DNA of 64,000 nt from Pseudozyma flocculosa PF-1 (Eukaryota; Basidiomycota; Ustilaginomycetes; Ustilaginales; Ustilaginaceae): NCBI RefSeq assembly GCF_000417875.1, contig NW_006920890.1, positions 426,205-490,204 on the forward strand, in the 5' to 3' direction. Within the stretch, counting starts at the first letter, position 1; every line of letters starts with the position of its first letter. The position numbers were made by a program, and so were the translations under genes. The notes beneath the pieces were generated by a model. It was not told where the DNA came from. It was given only the letters and a program-made list of their open reading frames with translations, and did not search any database. Below, one piece after another: positions 44,216 to 54,359 of the stretch.

Positions 44216-45934
44216 GCCTTCTTTTCCAGCCAGGGCTGCCTCTGCTGCTCGGATAGCCTCATCGGACCTGCCCTGCCCGTCCTGCGCGGCGTTGGCAGGT
44301 CCCCCGTCGTAGGCCGCGGCACCGGCGCCGGCCTGGCCGCCCTGCTGCCCGCGTCGCTCCGCCGCAGCCTCTTCCTGGACCTGCTTGATCCGGCGCGCCA
44401 CCTCGCTCTTGCTCAGCGGCAGCCCGTTGCGGTCCCACGTATCAATCAGACCGTCGACGTGGCTGAGCCTCGGATCGCCCGCCATGAGCATCTGCTGCTG
44501 CAGCCTTCTGGCCACAGTCGGGACGATCTCGTCGTCCCACGCATTGGCCGAGGTCGGCTTCGACACCGAGACGACCGGCGCCGGGCCAATGTGCCCAAAC
44601 TCGCCGGGCGCGCTCAGGTGGCCGTTGCCCTGGACGGCGCCATCGCCAGCGCCTGCCACGTAGCGGTGCGGCGACAGCGAGCGGAATGCGTCCGGCTGCA
44701 ACGTGGGGTTCGAGCGTTTCGAAGCAACCCGAGTGGGCGTCGATTTGGCCGAGTCCGGCTTGACGCCGCCCAGTGGGCCGAACTCGTCGAGGGGCTGATC
44801 GTGGGGAGGCGTGTTCCGCTCGGCCCGCGATAGCGGCTGCCGGCCCGCCGACGACGGAGAAGATCCGGTCTCGCGGTGAGGCCCGTGGCTGGATGCCGGT
44901 GTCCGGTCCGCCTCGGCGTGCGAGCGGCCATTCGGTGGCTGTGGCGTGGTCGGGTAGTCTGTCGATTCCGATGCCGCTGCCGCGCGCCCCTTGTTGGCGC
45001 TCGGCCGCCTGCCGCTTGAGGGGCCGGCGTACTTCATTGGCGTCGAGTGGGTGCGCAGCCGCTTCTGTTCGAAGCTCGACCCGGCCTGCCGTGGCTGCTG
45101 CGGCGGCTGCGACTGCTGCTGGCTCTGCTGCACTGCTCCCGGGACTGCCGATCGGTGCTCTCCGTTCTGCCCTGGAAAGGCCGTCTGCCGCTGGTGCTCG
45201 TAGATCGAGCTGTCCCGTCTTTGATAGCTGTCGCGCCGGAGATCACCGTGTCCACTCCGCGACGTCGGGCTCTCCAGTGGTGAGCTTGCCCGGATCGATT
45301 CGGCCCGCTCCCGTGCCAGCCTGCGAGCCCTTTCCACGGCCCTCGCGGTGGCGTCATCTCGCGGGGGACCGTTGCGCTTCTGCGAGCTTGCGCGGGCGAG
45401 GTCGCCATTCAAGGGCCGCATCGCCGCCATCGACGACTGCACCCTCGCCCTCGCGTGTGAAGCCGAAGACGGGGTCCGCGTGGCACCGCCTCCTGCGCCG
45501 CCGCCCAGCGCCGCCGTCGTCTCGCCATCTCCCGGACCGTACGCATTGTGGCGGCCGAGGCCAGCATCTCGGGAGACGCCGAGCTCCTCCTCCACCGCCT
45601 GCTCCTCGTCATCGAGCGTGGACCGACGCAGCTGGGCCGATGGCCTCGAGTCCCTCCGCTCGATGCTCTCCCTGGAGCGTAGGGCGCTGGCGGTCCAGCC
45701 CCCGTCGCTGGCCTCGATGGCGCTGATGCGTTTGCCGAGCTTGTTGCTCTCCCTCTCGAGCTTCTTGCGCAGCGCAGGCACCACCTGCTCGTCCCAGGGT
45801 ATGTTGGAGCCGGAGGAAGGCGGGACCGAGTTGGGGCCCCATTGGTCGTAGGGGTCTGCCTGCCCGAATTCGGCGGAGGCGTCGAGGACGGCCTGGTGAG
45901 CGTAGCTCCGCGAAAAGGGCAGAGTGGCCGCCAT
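43748..45934 (-). CDS. Polyglutamine-rich protein with CaaX-like C-terminus, function unknown
   Basis: Single exon, 728 aa, read from 45934 to a stop at 43748. Most of it is Ser/Arg/Gln-rich and probably disordered. Two related helices stand out: WDEQVVPALRKKL near residue 47 and WDDEIVPTVARRL near residue 463, each followed by a charged helix (LGKRIS..., LSKSEVARRIKQVQEE). A pure run of about 21-22 Gln (coded by 44148-44214) precedes a second Gln-rich region near the end. The last residues are GCCKCNVM: a C-terminal CxxM arrangement that fits farnesylation, with adjacent cysteines that could be palmitoylated, as in Ras-type membrane anchors. I do not recognise a named family. The repeated W-D-[ED]-x-[VI]-V-P motif and the lipidation-like end argue for a real, membrane-associated protein. 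Confidence 0.78.
43888..43963. repeat. CAG/CTG-rich coding repeat
   Basis: Imperfect tgctgctg stretch within the 3' part of the polyglutamine gene, encoding a second Gln-rich segment with interspersed His and Tyr. Confidence 0.8.
44148..44214. repeat. (CTG/CAG)n microsatellite coding polyglutamine
   Basis: About 22 uninterrupted trinucleotide units; on the minus strand they read CAG and encode the long Gln run. Pure CAG tracts are length-unstable in other eukaryotes. Confidence 0.95.
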
Positions 45935-47574
45935 CGAGCCGCGACCGCTAGCGCTGCTGCTTCCGGCTTGGTGGGCGAATGTGCCGCTTCACTGGACGGT
46001 CCGGTCGAGGAAGAATGGCGTGGCAGTGAGATGGTGTCGGGGGTATCGGGCGGTGACAGTCGAAAGAGGGCGGAGCGGTAGCCACAGAAGTGAAGCAGCG
46101 TTACAGCAGGGACCGAGAGGGTCGCGCTCCAGGACGAGACCGCTTGCTCAGCGGCCGCCGAGAGCCATTCTCTCGAGGCGGTGGTGGACGAGGCGGTGAC
46201 GAGAGCGGTATCGCTTTCCGGCGTGAGAGGACGCTTGCGAGGCGTCGCCTCGGAAGGTCAAGGCAGTACGAGGAGCGATAGGGCCGCGCGAAGACGTCTT
46301 GGATCGACGGTGATCGAGCTCGACCAGCGAGGCAGCGTAGGAAGATGGTGGCGCGGCAAGGTGGCCTCGATAGGGCGATGAAAGACGAGAGGGAGATGCG
46401 AGAACCGAGCGGCGAGGTTGTCGTGCGACGACGCCGGTCCGTGCTGCCGGGCTACGGGGTGTATGAGGCTGGGGCGATAGGTCGATGGTGATGGTGGTGG
46501 TGATGGCGGTGGCGGTGGTAATGTGCTGCTTGAAGACCGGGCGAGAAGGAGTTTGTCGACTCGACGAGGTGAGACGAGAAAAGGGGTACAGCCAGGCAAG
46601 CTAAGGGAAGGGGCTGCCGAGCTAACTGTAGCCCGGCAGGCGGTGCAGTGCAGCCCTCTGGCAGCCGCGGGGCTGACCGACCGACCGACCGACCGCACGC
46701 CTGCCCGACCGCCCGCCCGCCCGGTGGTCGGTTCGCTGCCAGAAGGGAGACCCAACGCCGGCCTGCGCCCGCCGCCCACCGCCCGCCGGCCCGAGCAACA
46801 AAAAAAGCAGCTGCGACGCACGCCAAACCGCGATTAATCCGCACAGAAAAGCAGGGCAGGCCAGGGCAGGCCAGGCCAGGCCAGGGCGACAGGCAGGCGC
46901 AGGTGTGCGCCCGTGCGAGCGCGGTCTCCGCCCTACCAACCGCTCAACTGCCGTCCGCACCGCACCCTGCGACTCGATCGATCTTTGTTCAGCCCTCGTT
47001 CGCTCGGGTCCCCGCTTGCCGGATAGCCTCGTGGCACGCCACCGCGTGGCGGCCAGCGTCTGCTCGGGCAAGGGTCTGCTTGCTCCTACGTCGTCCCGGC
47101 CCAGCTCGCACCGTCGACGCAAGCCCTGTCCCACCGCTCCCACACAGGCACAGATCGACTTCGGGCCGAGGGTCAAGGCGGGCGGGGTATCGACGACAGA
47201 TGTTGCAGGCGGAAACAGAGATGCAGAGGACGACGGGCAAAGCTGTGTAGCTAGCTCGGGCTGATAAAGAGCGTCGGCCGCCATCGATTCGGCGCACCAG
47301 TTCGGCGGCGAGGCGATCAGGACACGCAAAGCCCATGCGACAAGGTACGCACGGTCAAGCACGGCGCCATCGAAGGTCCGACAACGATCGAGACGGGGAT
47401 CAAAGGAGGGTGAGGGCGAGACGGCGGCGCATGTCGCGGCGAGCGCAGCGCATCGTCCCGCAGATGAACATGGCAGGCGAGCCGCGAGCGGTTCGGTCCG
47501 GCCTGCGCTTTTGGACGGTGGACGGTGGAATGGCGCACCGGGTGCCGCGGCGAATGGGGCGGGCACAGCTGCGC
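45935..47574. other. Intergenic region, no gene seen
   Basis: About 1.6 kb between the start of the polyglutamine gene and the stop of the GPI-protein gene (both -). It contains repeated cgaccgac (46676-46695) and gccaggccaggcc (46858-46885) stretches. A long minus-strand frame (46622-48175) overlaps the well-supported GPI gene exons in a different frame and is rejected. Confidence 0.45.
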
Positions 47575-48902
47575 TCATGCCACCAGACCCAGGCCGAGTC
47601 CGAGGCTCGCCGCCAGAAGGGTGCCGTAGACGGCGGCCGCCATGCCTCCGCCGGTGCTCGAGGCGCCGTTGCTGTTGTTCGACGACGGCTTGGCCGACGC
47701 CGTGTTCGAGGCAGACGACAGCGTGGCCGACGCAGAGCCCGTGGCCGGCTTGTCGGCCTGGCTGTTGGGGTCCGCGTTGGTGTTGGCCGTCACCTGGGCA
47801 GGCGTGGTGCCGTTGGGCTTGATCTCGAACGACGTCGACTCTGTCGGGCGCGACGGTGGCCGGCATGGAGCGAGGTTGTGCGCGGTCAGCTACGCGGGTT
47901 CTGTCTGGTCGTTGCGCCGCGGCTCGCCCGCCTGCCCGTCGGCCGCCACTCACCAAAGTAGACCTGCGGGCGATCGAGCTCGTAGTTGGACGAGTTGACA
48001 AAGAGCAGCTTGTAGGTGCCGGTCGGGATCTGATCAATGAAGATCTGCGACGAGCCGTTCTGCGGTGCGGACGGATGGTCGTATTGAAAGAGAGAGAGAG
48101 AGCAAGCGAGGACGAGCGTCGGTCAGCTGCGCCGCTGGTCGGGACATCGGCCCGGCGACCGACTGCCAGCCACACTCACGGCAGTCGTCAGGGCATTGCC
48201 AATTTGGAAGTTGCCGTTGAGCTGGCTGTTGTTCGAGTTGAGCAGCTGGACGGAGAAGAAGCTGGCGTCGCTCGAGTTGGCTGATGGCGCGATGGCGACG
48301 CGGTCGGAGGAGACGAGTCAGTATGCGCAGCGAAACGAGAAACGCGACTCGGAGGAGGGTCACCTCTGCTCACCTTTCCAGTTCTATGTCGATGCCGAGG
48401 AGGTAGAGATGGTGTCGGGATGGAAGGACGGGCAGGCTGGGTGTGAGTGATGCAGGCCACGGTGTGTTGCGCCGGCCACCGTGGCAATGCGACCGATGCT
48501 TACAAGGGTGTTGGTGTAGTTGGTCTGCCGCGGCCAAGAAGCAAGTGCGGGGCGGTGAGGGAACAGTCAGAGCGCAACATATGCGGACGTCAGCGATCCC
48601 TTCAGATCAGTACAGAGGCGGCGGAGACTGCCACACGACCTCGAGCGCCAGCATGCATCCACTCACCACCCAGTAGCCGCCTGGAGTCGGTGCAGGGCCA
48701 TGTTGGAATGGTCGTCGCGAGAGGGCGTGCAAGAGGGTCAGAGGCAGACTGGCGTGAGCAGCCTGATCTTGGTCGTTGTGGCCTGGTTTGCTACAACTGG
48801 TGATCGAGAACGCTTACCGTTGTCGTTGGGGAAGCTGACCTCAAAGGCCTGGACGGCGGCGAATGCCGAGGCCAGGGCGGCGGCGACGGCAAAGGTCTTC
48901 AT
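47575..48902 (-). CDS. Secreted GPI-anchored Ser/Thr-rich protein of the Kre9/KNH type, seven exons with microexons
   Basis: Exons: 48902-48818, 48680-48667 (14 nt), 48524-48504 (21 nt), 48383-48374 (10 nt), 48280-48180, 48059-47954 and 47840-47575. Together they give 200 aa with every phase kept. All introns are GT-AG, 93-142 nt, with GTAAGC, GTGAGT or GTGAGC donors. The signal peptide is MKTFAVAAALASAFAAVQA. The three microexons build FPNDNGGYWVTNYTNTLNWK, the conserved opening of this basidiomycete family; next come SFFSVQLLNSNNSQL, GNFQIGNALTTA, and TGTYKLLFVNSSNYEL. A Ser/Ala/Asn-rich stalk and a hydrophobic tail (MAAAVYGTLLAASLGLGLGLVA) complete a GPI-attachment signal. These resemble the Ser-Thr-rich GPI-anchored Kre9/KNH1 family, linked to cell-wall glucan. 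Precise function is unknown. Confidence 0.88.
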
Positions 48903-51900
48903 CTTCTTGGTGCGGGCTGCTTGCGTCGATGGAAATAAGAGGTGGGTATGTGTGTGGAAGGTGGCGCGACAGCGATAACGGCGAGAGGCGGTGATGGTAG
49001 TGACGGCGGTGATGGTGGTGGTGATCACGACGACGATGGCAACGGGGAAAACGGAACGAACAAAGAGCGGCGAGTGGTCGAGGAACCGGGCAGGACGCCA
49101 AGACAAAGGGGGACAAAACAGGGTGCCGCAAGGAGACCGGCTGGCCTACCTCTGCGGCCGGCCTGGTAGGCCTGGCCTGGTCGTCCGGCAGGCGTGCGGG
49201 GCTGAGCTGGTGCTCGAGACCATGCCGCACCATGCGGACCGTAGGGGCGCAGGCTGGCTAACTGCGTGCCTGCCTGCTGCTGCTGAGCCCGCAGCGCTGT
49301 TGCGTGTGTTGTCGGTGTGCAGAAGGGTCCAGCGGGCCCCTGCTTGACCCGACCTCCGACTCTGCCCTAGCCTGGCTACTGGTATCTGCCCGTTCGAGGC
49401 CCAGGCTCTGGCTAGAGAGCATGGTTATGCTTCGGAGCCAGCTGGATCCATCGAACCGAAGAGAGGGTTCGACGCCATCGGCCGATGCCCAGCAGTAAGC
49501 AAGCAGTGACATGGCGTGGATGGCCAGAAGAGGCCTGGCCGGGGTGGTTTAGAACCCAACGACGATGGCCAGGAGGCAGGCTAGGCGACAGCGCGTTGCC
49601 GTCAACGTCGACAGGCCGGGCAGGCTAGGGCCGGTGTCGCGGTCGCAGGCAACCGCTGCTGTGCCGTGGGTGGCTTGCCGCATCTGCGCTCGCGATCGAT
49701 GCCGCAGTCTGGCAGCAGAACGCGGTCGAGCAGGTCGATCTACCTCGAAGTCGGGCAGCTGCCCGGCGGCATGTAAGAGGAGTAGAAGCTGGCCCTACCC
49801 CCGCAATCGGGCACAGCGGCCAGAAAGAATAGCGAGGAGGCGAGCGGAGCGGTACCAATGGACGGGCCCGTCGCCGTCGCCGTCGTTCCACCACGTCGCA
49901 CGGCAACGTACGGCGGACGCGGACGAAGTGTTGCCAAGGTGGAGCATGTCTGTGGCCTGGGCCTGCCGCCGTCGTCGTTGATTGGTCGACGAGCCACGTC
50001 ACACAGGCTAGGCCAGCTGAGGCCAGGGGGGGTCGAGAGGTGGAAAAGAAGGAAAGAAGGATCAGCGGGCCGGCCTCGCTAAGTTAGCGGCGTTGGCGTC
50101 GCACAAGCCCCAGGCACCGCGCTAGGCCGGGGGCCAGGCGCGTTTCCGGTCCAACCGAAAGAACAACACGAGCGCACGCCTAGCCTGCCTGCCTGCCTGC
50201 CTCTACTCTGGCCGGGTGCCCGGCCGAGCGAGACCATGCGCGTGCCAGCCGGCCTACCTGTTGTGCATGTCTCAGCCAGAGGCGGGTGGCACACGCGTAC
50301 GGCCAGGCCGGCAAGCGGGCCGCGTTCCGAACAAACCACCGGGCTGGCTTGCCAGTGGGCCGACGACTGCGCGCCATCCTGACCGCCCACCACCACCACG
50401 ATCACCACCGCTCACCTCTCGTATCGGCCCAGCCGTACGTATCATTTGAGTTGAGCCCGGTAGTCCATGACTCTGGCATGTCGCCATTGCTGCTGCCGAC
50501 TTTTCGACAACGGTGCGACCAAGCTAGCTGGTATCGGATCGTCCCGAGGGTCGGTTGCCATGCCAGCGCACGCACGCGCACGCCCACACGTCGTCGCCGC
50601 CGTTCTGCGCCTTCGGCTACACGAGCGATTCCGGCCTGACTGGCCCCCGACCACCTCGGATGGAAGGCCGATCTCCGCGAGCCTTGACCGCCAGTCCTAC
50701 ATAGCCGCACCGTAGCCCGTCGGTCGCGACGTCAGGCCACAAGGCATCGCCGCGTCTAGGCCGGATCCCTTGTTCGTCGGTGAATCACGGCTATCAGCGA
50801 CCGTGTGGGCGGCGAGGACCGCCTCTGTTCCACGATCTCGACAACCAGAGTGCCGGACAAGATACGGAGCTCAGGCCTCTTGTGCGATCGATGGCTCTCG
50901 CGAGTGAGAGGGATGACTCTGCCTGGCATCGTCGGTCTGCATCGCGACACAGATCAAAGTAGCATCGAACTACCGAGGCGGGCATCAGACGTACGGCCGA
51001 CGAACAATCGGGGAGGCCCCGACGCAATCGCAGTCGACTACCCGATGCTTGTCGAAGGGCCTGTTGCAAAACCAACGGCCGATAGAGATGTCCGTGGAGC
51101 GTTCCCACACCTCGCTCGAGCTGCAGGCAAAGAAGGCAGGAAGGATGCTCGAGCATGGCCCATGGTACCGTGAGCGCCGTACCGCATGTCCTGCACCGTA
51201 CCAGCAACAGGCAGGCTGGGGGTCCATGCTTTGCAGTCCCGTCGCCGAGGCCGTGGGCGTAAGTCAAGCAAAGGGAAGCGGGCAGGAGCCTGCTTCCTTT
51301 GCTGCGGCTGCGTCGGTCGTAGTTAGTTGATGCTGAGCTGGGTCCCCCTTCGTCGTGGCCCACAAGTCGATGCCACGCTGATGAGGGCAAAGACGCAGCA
51401 GCGAGGGACAGCAAGGGAGCACAAGCAAGCAAGCAGCAAGCAGGCGAGCGAGCGACCTCGACCGCGCCCTCGCCCTCGTGTCGGAAGATTTCCAGGCGGC
51501 GAAACATCGGGGCAGGGGCGGACCTGCATGATATTGATTTCAACGCTGACTTCGCTCCCGGCCTCCCTCCCTCTGTGCCACCCCACACCCCCTCGTCGGA
51601 GTTGGCCGTACAGACGCCCTCGCCCGCCGCCCTTTGGGGTCGCATGTCAGGAGCGCCGCCGATGAGCGGACCGGGCCAGGCCCGACAGAAAGAGGGCCAA
51701 AGGGACGCGTGGGAGAGCAGTAGGGCTAGTGATGATGACCTCTCCCCCCTCTCTCCCTGCCTTGGGCGTCACCGTCTTCGACATCGTGGTCGACGCCCGC
51801 TGAGCCCCGCCAGTCCCTGGCCTGTTGATTCAGGCAAGGAGGGGCTGGGGCGCACACTCGGCTGCGACAACGTCGGTACGAGTCTCACCGTCGCTGATGA

Positions 51901-51996
51901 TCGCAAGCAAGCCGAGGCCACTTTTGGATGGGGAGCGGACGGCGTGACAGTCCGCCGGCAGTACGGTTGCACGGTCGCAGGTGTCCGTTGCACGCT

Positions 51997-51997
<1 letters not shown>

Positions 51998-52039
<42 letters not shown>

Positions 52040-52040
52040 G
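51998..52040. repeat. (CCAGAA)n hexanucleotide repeat
   Basis: Seven nearly perfect CCAGAA units in the gene-poor region. Confidence 0.95.
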
Positions 52041-53910
52041 AAGCCACAAACAAAGCAGCCACCCAGAGCCATCATGGGACGTGCTGGCCGTCGCGTCGCT
52101 GCCTTTGAGCGTGTTCGTTGTGCCCATGCTTGCTTGTGGCCCGCATGCTGTGGACCGACCCGCGGTACGCACGTTCATGACAGCTTCCCACGGGCAGCGT
52201 GCGTGCGTGCGTGGCGGCGCCGTCCGTTGTGGTTGTCGTCGAGCTGGCCGAGACGCCGTATGGCAAAAGAGGCGTTGGATCTGGGGACGCCGCTTTGCGC
52301 CTCTTTTTTCGGTCTTGTCGCGTGCTCCTGCTTCCGGCCGTCACTGCTTTCGCCTCGGCCCCATCAGCTACATATCACGTCCATCTCTCTGTCGCCTTGT
52401 GCACCCTGACAGCAGAGTGGACAGTCAGACAGACGTCAAAGGATCGCCTTTCTCCCACGCTCCTTTGTCGATCAATGCTGTGTACGATGGGGTCGCGGGC
52501 GGGTGCTGACGTCTGCACTGGGCGTGCCCCCACCCGCTGCTGTTCGGCGGGTCGTGATCCGTGTCAGCCTCTCCTTCTCCTGTCTGTCCGCGGCGGGCTG
52601 GCTCCTATTGGGGATTAGAGTTGGGTGGCGTGTCCGAAAATGAAGGCCGTCGCTCGGGCGGGGCGCGTTCCCACACGCCACCACACCCCACCTCACCACG
52701 CCACGACGTCGCATCACATCACATCATATCGTCACGCAGGGCAGGGCAGTGCGCTACGCCGAGCGATGTACATATGAAGTAGAACGTGGATGCCCCGAGG
52801 TGCTGCTGCGAATCGGATCAGACCAGCGATGGGCTCGCGAACCTGAGGCTGGTGGTGATGCTCAGAGTATGCCCATCGATGGGCATGTCGTCGTCCGCTC
52901 GCAAAGGGCGACACGAGACGCGGGGCCAGGCTGGATCCAGGCACAGAAAGGACCCTGACGGAAACGGGGCGAGGCGAGGGCGAGGGAAGATCGAGCCAAC
53001 CCAGAGGCAAGCAAGCCCCTTGCAGCTGATTCGGTGCCCTTGCCCTTCCTACAGTAGTAGCCTGGCAGCCGTGCTGTCGAGGTCGATAGCAAGTCAAGAG
53101 GAACGCGTGGCAAGCACGGGAGAGAGGCAGGCTGGGAACGCGGCTGGTGGTAGGTGGTGCCTGAGCGGTCGCCCCGCCTCGCTGGGTATCGACGCCCACC
53201 GCCAGTCTCTGCGCTGGACGTCTGCTTTGCCCGCCTAGGCATAGGGTGCATGCATGGCACGGCACGACATGGCATGGCATAGCCTGGCCTGCACTCGAAC
53301 GTCTTGGCCTGGCAGGCTGTGCGTGCGAGCGTGCTTGCCTTCGTGGGACTTTTGTCGGGGGGCCTGGCTGGCTGCTTCTTCGCTTCTGCTTGCCATCCCG
53401 ACCCGCTCCTTCCCCCGTCATCTCTGACCATGGCCCCGACCTCTGCCTCGTGTCGCAGCGCCGCCAAGGGAGCCCCCTTCATTTCGGTTGCTCCGCCTCT
53501 GCCCGCTTTTCCCACCCACCGACGTCGGCGCAGCCGTCTGCTTGCAATCATGCAAAGCGGTCAAGGAAACCCAGAAGGCGCCGGGATCGGCCCGACAGGC
53601 AGCAGCAGCGGCGGCAGTACGGAAATGGCGCGCTCTGCCGAAGAGGCGGCCTAGCGTCGTCGGTGCGCCCGACGCCCTCGCCCCTCACCCCTCGCCCTTG
53701 GTAGCGTGTACAGCCACAGAGATGCGGCCGTGGGACCCATCCCAGAGAGTGCGGTACATACTGTAGAGGCCACCCGGCATCCCTTCCGACCCACCCAAGG
53801 CCGAAGGCAGGCTAAGGTCGGCTGGCTGGCCGGTGGGCGCCGACGTCGGCCAAGTGCAGATCCACCTTACCGGCCTGAGCCAGCACCGACTTGGACCACG
53901 CTACCGTCCT

Positions 53911-53950
53911 GCCCTCCCGGCCCTCCCGGCCCTCCCGGCCCTCCCTGCCC
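53911..53950. repeat. (CCTCCCGGC)n short tandem repeat
   Basis: About four 9-nt units (ccctcccgg), decaying to ccctccctgcc, about 420 nt upstream of the HypX-like start. Confidence 0.85.
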
Positions 53951-54093
53951 TCTTCACCAGGGTGTATGTACGGCGGCACAGACGGACGTCGAAGCGAGCA
54001 GGGGTGGGCCGCCTTCGCCCCGGTCGCTGCTCGTCGTTGGCCTGCCCGTCCGGCGCTCTCTGTACCGCTGACCCCCTCTCGAGGGCAGGTGGA

Positions 54094-54099
54094 TATAAG
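54094..54099 (+). promoter_or_regulatory. Possible TATA-like element upstream of the HypX-like gene
   Basis: tataag within ggatataagcc, about 260 nt before the start codon and followed by a pyrimidine-rich stretch (about 54145-54220). Suggestive only. Confidence 0.25.
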
Positions 54100-54359
54100 C
54101 CACAGAGAGCCAGGCCAAACGTCCTCCGTGAGCCAGCCCGACGTCGTCCTCCTCCTTGTCCTCCTCCTCCCTCTCCTTCTCACCCCCTCCTCTTCTCGCT
54201 TCATCTCTCCTCCGCCTCCGATACAGCATCTCGGGCTGATCCTGTTCCCGCGCACATCGCCGCCACCCGTGAACCGCCCATCGACGTGCGCCGGACGCCG
54301 CCTCGACCGCCCCTGTCCCCTGCACCCTTCCCTCCCCGAGCGACGCCTGGCAGCCCAGG

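Larger units (their letters stand above)
48903..54359. other. Long gene-poor region, no convincing gene
   Basis: About 5.5 kb between the divergent starts of the GPI protein (-) and the HypX-like gene (+). It contains many short GCCTGGCC/CAGGC-type repeats, a 7-copy CCAGAA repeat, and a CCTCCCGGC repeat. Several frames of 80-280 codons are open, but they lack recognisable protein features or splice-consistent joins. A weak candidate frame at 53304-53654 is discussed under rejected items. Part of the region is probably promoter or long leader of the HypX-like gene. Confidence 0.45.

Noticed and set aside
46622..48175. 517-codon minus-strand frame
   Set aside because: It overlaps the last two exons of the GPI protein in another frame, and its sequence is Arg/Ala/Ser-rich without features.
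49460..49480. ggttcgacgcc resembling a tRNA B box
   Set aside because: No matching A box or cloverleaf arms at the right distance. By-eye scanning found no supportable tRNA gene in the window.
53304..53654. 116-codon + frame with a hydrophobic N-terminus (VRASVLAFVGLLSGGLAGCF) and an acidic end
   Set aside because: It has a signal-like start but no conserved features, poor codon pattern in its first half and no splice support. It could be a small secreted protein but the evidence is too weak.
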